Positions 59,396-64,000 of a stretch of DNA of 64,000 bases are shown here, in pieces. Source of the stretch: Montifringilla adamsi (taxonomy: Eukaryota > Chordata > Aves > Passeriformes > Passeridae); NCBI GenBank assembly GCA_017590115.1, contig JAGGNK010009114.1, forward strand, positions 23,689,978 through 23,753,977, in the 5' to 3' direction. A program made the position numbers and the translations under genes. The notes beneath the pieces are model-generated. The model did no database searches, had not been told where the DNA came from, and was given only the letters and a program-made list of their open reading frames with translations. The number at the start of each line of letters is the position of its first letter. The first letter of the stretch is position 1.

Positions 59396-62300
59396 CTGGA
59401 GCAGGAGAAACACACAGTGTCAACACGGCCCTTGGCAAGAGCGTGCCCTGGAGAGGCTCCAGTGCCACCACACCAGTGGATGACTCTGGAATGCTGCTGT
59501 AGCCCTGATGGCAAAGGGAAGTTTTAGGGTAGCTTTTAAAGGAGACAAATGGAAGAGCTTTGTTGGTGCCGTGTACAGCTCCCTGCAGGCGAGAGGGGCA
59601 GCGTGTGAGGGAGCGGCCGGTTTGTTACTGTCACCCACTTGTCCCAAAGCCAGCCACCTTTTCAGCTGTGTAAGGAGGGATGATAGATGGGCAGAGGGGA
59701 CTCTGTGAAGGGCCTTGAAAGTGGAGACGAGTAGTTTGAATCAATACTTTCAGGAAGATTAATGGCCATCTGCTGACGCTAATGAATGGAAGAGGCTATT
59801 TTTAACCGGTTCTGGCACACTCACTCTGTAGGATATGGAATACATTGGATCCTGAACAACAACCCTCGCTTGGTTCTGGTGTTAACCCCATGCAGGATGC
59901 ACCTCTTTCTTTAAATATAAATATTAATCACTTTCTAAAAACTCCCATTGATGGAGATCTTAACCATAGATTGCAAGGAATGCTTGGATGCTTGGCAAGG
60001 GTCAGATGAAAGTTAGGGCATTGACTGGACCAAAACAAATCCTGGCAGCCAAAGCAGTGTTTATTTGGCTGATAAATAGTGTCATTCTGCTGGCAGCTGA
60101 TGAGTTTTTATTGCCCTGAAGCACAATGTTTTGGAGATTTACAATGATGCTGGATCGAGCTGTGGCCATCAGCAGGTAAATACATGGTATTTAGTGGAGC
60201 AGAAGGCAAACACATGGATTTCAGTATCCAAAGTAAGGCTGATGACTGATGGGGGACACACAATGGGAGAGCAGAGATGATGAAGCAGGAGGACATCAGC
60301 AAAAAGAGAATGTGAGGATAGGGAAGTCAAAGGATTTTTAAAAATGAATGAATGAGAGAAAGATGAAAGAAGTATCTCCACAGAAAATTATCGGTAATAG
60401 ATAATCATTATAGCCCTTAGAAAGTTTGATTCAGGGACAAGAAATCAACAGGAATGACAGTGAAGGGCTGAATGACCTCTCTGACAAATTTCCAAAATGA
60501 GCCCTGATTATAGCTTTAAGCTCCTTCCACTGTGTCATAATTAAATGGGTTTCCCTCCCAATTAAATTTGAGTAGCTAGTAAGGAGATCAGACTGACTAC
60601 CTGAGAAAGGCAAATCTTTTATTTCTTTAACAGATGATAGAGGTGAGATACCCACCCTTCAAATAAACTTCATCTTTCCCTGTAAGGGGGAGCATATTTT
60701 TGGAATATTTCTGTGATAAGGTAATTTTTACATCTCAGATGCTACCACTGAAGAGTAATAGCACATTTTTGTTGGTCATTCATTATGATATATACAGATA
60801 AAGGTCCCTCAGCCACTCTGTAGAGGTGACTAAACTCCATAAGATGTTGGTGTCATTCAAGGGTGTTGACCAGAGTGTCCTCTCAGCTTTCATTGTTTCA
60901 GATTTTTGCTTGTATTGATAGAGTGCAATTTAGTTCCGATAAGAACATGATAGATTTTTCTCTGAAATACCTGAAAATTTTTTTCTGCAGCCTTCCAAGT
61001 ATCTAAATGAGCTAAAACAAAGAAAGCAAACCAAAAGAATGCAGACTCAGTTGTCTGTAGTCAGCAGCTTTCTCAAATCCTGCATTACTTCAATTTATTT
61101 TCCTTGCTCAAAATATTTTCCTTGATCAATATCTTCAAACGTGTAACCCATTATCAATGCAAACTGTGAGTGTGTCAATCTGTTTTCCCTGTTATGCCAG
61201 CCTATGATTACATATTGGACTGGGTAAAATCACCAAAAAATCCCCCACAAGGTGAAGTGCTCAAGGTTATACAATGGAACAAACCCACGTTTTCACTCCC
61301 TGCCAGTGAAACTGCACAAACTAATGGGGAAATGTGCAGCAGTGGAATAACTGAGTTTATTTTTCACAGAAGTAGATAAGAGACTGAGATGCTGCTGCTC
61401 TGCTCCAGGTGAGCATGGCAGGACCTCTGTTCTTATTGATGCACTGTGAGCAGAGCGTCATTCCTGTATGGATCAGCTCCCAGAAAGGCAGATTCCTCTG
61501 CTGTCCCCCAGCTGGGGAGCACTGGAACAAGGGTGACAGAGAGCAAATTTCTGAGACGCAGGTTTAACATCCCTCATCCAACTGGATGAGGCACTTTCCA
61601 CCAGGACACTTTCCATCCCTGTGGTGCAGGAGTCCCGCAGCCTGTGACCCTCCAGCCTCTGGTTCTCCCAGGGTTTCCCACTGGGATTTCACAAATCAGA
61701 ACTGTCACAGCCAGCCCCTGGCTCTCCAGTGCCATCATGGTGTTGCTAAGGCACAGCAAATCTGTAGGATCCAGATCATTCCCAAGGGAATAAAAATGAC
61801 CACTGAAGCTGGTGAAACAGCCGTTCGCAGAGAAGGTACTTGACATCTCTTAAACCCAGGGTGACATATCAACATTCTGAAACAGAAAGGAAATCCAAAG
61901 TATTTTTTCTCTTCTGAATTTATGATTTGTTTTTTGGAGTTTTTTTGTTTTTTTTTTTCTTAAACATTTACAGTTCTTCAAAAAAAAACAGATCCAGACT
62001 TGAATTAAGAGAAGTCATGTCCCCTTCTGACCCCAACTGTTTCTGCTCCATGAAGCAGCACACATTTCACACCCTGCCTAGGGCAGGGTGCACCAGGCTG
62101 GTTGCCATATTCCTTGGTGCTGTTCTCCCACACCTTTGCTGTGCTTAGACTTACACATCTTCACACTGTTCTTCCCAAGCCATGTGCCTTGGAGACAGCC
62201 CCATCCTGGCCAAAACTGGCAGCTAAAACACTTGCCTAAGCTGCCTGCAGATATCAGTATTTATCACTTTTGCATTGCCATTAGAGTTGCACCTTTGCAG

Positions 62301-63495
62301 CTATTACAGTTAGAAATTTTCCTTTTGGGTTTAAAATATGAGTATTACTTTTTATTTATGCAATGGCTTGAGCATCTTCATGTAATCACAAGTGTTTCTC
62401 TCTCTTTTAATCTAATAAAATGCCCAAAACCAGCCTGCTCTTCAGGTGGAGACTGGCTCCTTCTCCTTAAACTCCTTTTACTTCAGAGGATTATGCTTTA
62501 ATTCTGCTCGAGTTACAACTCCTTCAGAATTCTGTGAGCAGTTTAAGGATTCATTATTAACACAATTCAATAAATTTACAATTTGTGTAGTTTTAGAGCT
62601 ATTAACATTTAGTAGTACCTGCTGTCCAGCCAATTTCTCATTCAGAAGAATGTTGGCAGAGAAATGCTCTTTTGACATATTACACTGTGTGGGTCATCAT
62701 TTAAAATTTGAGACATCTACCAGCACATAAATCTTATTTAAAATGTCAAGAGAGAACAGAAAAATTACACTGGTCTAAGAAGTCTTGTTACTAGAGTGCT
62801 AAGGATATTCCCATTTCCCTCTGCATGTTTCCATGTTAATATTTGTTTCTGTATTTACTGAGTGAGAAAAGGGAAACAAGAGCAGCTGTCAATAGGATGC
62901 TCCAGGGAAATTCTGTTTTTTTCATCAACTCTTAGTTTCCTCTTTTATATTATTATGTTCTGGCATGACTTTCTTTTCTACTCAGAGTGTGTTTAATTCC
63001 TAAATCTCTTGTTTTGCCATCCAGTGATACCCTAATGTCTTCCCTCTCTTAAATATTCAATAACACAGTTCTGATTCTCCTTTCCTTCCCCACATTAGAT
63101 GCTGGGTGGAATTCACCATATCCCTTCTCCTACAATCACAAGCAGTAACTCCCAGAAAAAATTCCTCACCACCTTTAAGTGAAATACAGCTTCAGCCTCC
63201 CAAGTTTTACAAAGAATTACTTCCAGGATTTTTTTTTTTGGTAGCAAAAATGCATTTCAAAGGCTCATTGTGATTGGGATATTAATGTAAATTTAGATAG
63301 GAGCTTAATTTTTCACCTAATGATCCTTTACATATTTTTTTATGTAAAAAAGTGGAAAGTCAAATGTTGTGTGCCTCACATGCACACAGCTCAGCACAGA
63401 GCAGAGCAGTCACACGGCTCTCTCTCCATCTGTACAGGAGTATTCAGTCCTTGTGCTCTCAAACCACCACTTCTGCAATGGGCAAATTTACTCAC
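59396..63495 (-). other. VWDE: probable VWDE intron
   Basis: Mostly AT-rich. A GC-richer patch at 61.38-61.85 kb contains pyrimidine-rich acceptor-like sites on the minus strand (near 61535 and 61882), but no frame gives a consistent exon with a good donor. A short intermediate exon is implied if both candidate exons flanking this region are real, since their phases do not match. No confident repeat was recognised. Confidence 0.45.
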
Positions 63496-63733
63496 TGGAT
63501 GCTTTAATGATGAAATTAAAAGGTGAACATCTAGTTCACTATCCCTGAGCTCTTTCAGCCTGATAGAAAATGAGATTGTGTCGCTGATGTCGCTGTCTGG
63601 TGAGCAATTTTCTTCCCCTTCACCTACCAAAATCATGAGCAGCAGGGAATAGTTTGTGGACTCTGCATCACTCAGCCACTTCTGATTATAACAACTCCCC
63701 TGCTCCAGACTCTGTTTGCCAACGTGGCTGCAG
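63496..63733 (-). CDS. VWDE: candidate upstream VWDE exon
   Basis: A minus-strand frame reads through about 238 bp from a cysteine-containing start (CSCSHVGKQSLEQGSC) through NYSLLLMILVGEGEENC to RLKELRDSELDVHLL, then meets a CCA/GTGAGTA donor at 63496. The alternation of hydrophobic residues looks like beta strands of a real extracellular domain, and the frame is open from 63807 to 63391, long for this AT content. The acceptor is uncertain: CTGCAG at about 63734, a GTGCAG six bases upstream, or one further upstream near 63785, so the start coordinate is provisional. The 3' phase is 0, which does not fit the 59283-59395 exon directly, so another exon would be needed between them. I do not recognise a named domain. 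Confidence 0.4.
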
Positions 63734-64000
63734 CTGCACATACACAATTCTCTAACACCATTCAGAATTTGCAAGGCAAATTTGTCTTGTGTCAATGAAA
63801 TACAGAATCATTCTGTTTTAACACAACTTTTGTGGGGAGGAGAAAAACTGGGATCTTCAGTCAGCTCACCCACTAAACCTTGTTTATGAGACTTTCTGTG
63901 TTCAGAGTAAATGATTCCCAGAAATAAAAGGGGGTCTAAACTCTGCTATCAAGGATGTCCTTTTCCAGTTCTGGGATGTTGAAAACTTTTGTGAGTATAC

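Noticed and set aside
59500..59830. Segment with 'gaagggccttgaaagtggag' wording that resembles an interspersed repeat
   Set aside because: I half-recognise the wording as part of a vertebrate repeat but cannot name the family or set its limits, so it is not annotated.
61390..61535. Possible exon after a strong acceptor near 61535 on the minus strand
   Set aside because: One frame stays open for over 50 codons, but no good donor with a compatible phase follows and the peptide shows no VWDE-like character.
61574..61882. Possible exon with a pyrimidine-rich acceptor near 61882 on the minus strand
   Set aside because: Two of the three frames stop almost at once, and the third hits a stop before any convincing donor. 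The frame that is open further downstream begins only after a stop, so no consistent exon could be built.

Overview
The window reads as vertebrate, most likely songbird (passerine), nuclear DNA. It is AT-rich and intron-dominated, with no operon-like layout. It carries several truncated CR1 LINEs, the main bird retroposon. It also holds one 420-bp solo LTR whose ends and body I recognise from memory as a family common in songbird genomes. Nothing bacterial, plasmid, phage or CRISPR-like was seen.

One protein-coding gene is clearly supported: the 3' half of a minus-strand gene that I identify as VWDE (von Willebrand factor D and EGF domain-containing protein). Reading right to left, these exons are firm: a 963-bp exon (57945-58907) encoding a long Pro/Ser-rich, nearly Cys-free linker that ends in an EGF-like module, then six 96-bp exons (50052-50147, 49200-49295, 46813-46908, 45217-45312, 30863-30958, 29658-29753). 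Each small exon encodes exactly one 32-residue EGF module and has phase-1 junctions on both sides. The codons split across junctions give sensible residues. Two weaker exon candidates lie upstream at 59283-59395 and 63496-63733. The VWD domain and the 5' end of the gene would lie beyond the right edge. The stop codon and the terminal EGF that I expect from human VWDE were not found.

Layout: 1-29.6 kb is 3' flank or unrecognised 3' gene sequence with CR1 remnants, homopolymer tracts and two local tandem duplications. 29.6-31 kb holds EGF modules 6 and 5. 31-45.2 kb is one 14.3-kb intron containing the solo LTR (39705-40124, with a 6-bp target duplication), a 205-bp A/C-only-like tract (42833-43037) and a GC-rich hairpin (32588-32613). 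45.2-50.1 kb holds EGF modules 4 to 1. 50.1-57.9 kb is an intron with three CR1 pieces, a G-run and an AT palindrome. 57.9-58.9 kb is the large exon. 59-64 kb is intron with the two tentative exons.

The protein is expected to be a secreted or extracellular multidomain protein whose C-terminal EGF array is encoded by exon cassettes. I found no evidence for a wholly new biological system. The most useful leads are the unlocated terminal exon, the two candidate upstream exons and the intact solo LTR.
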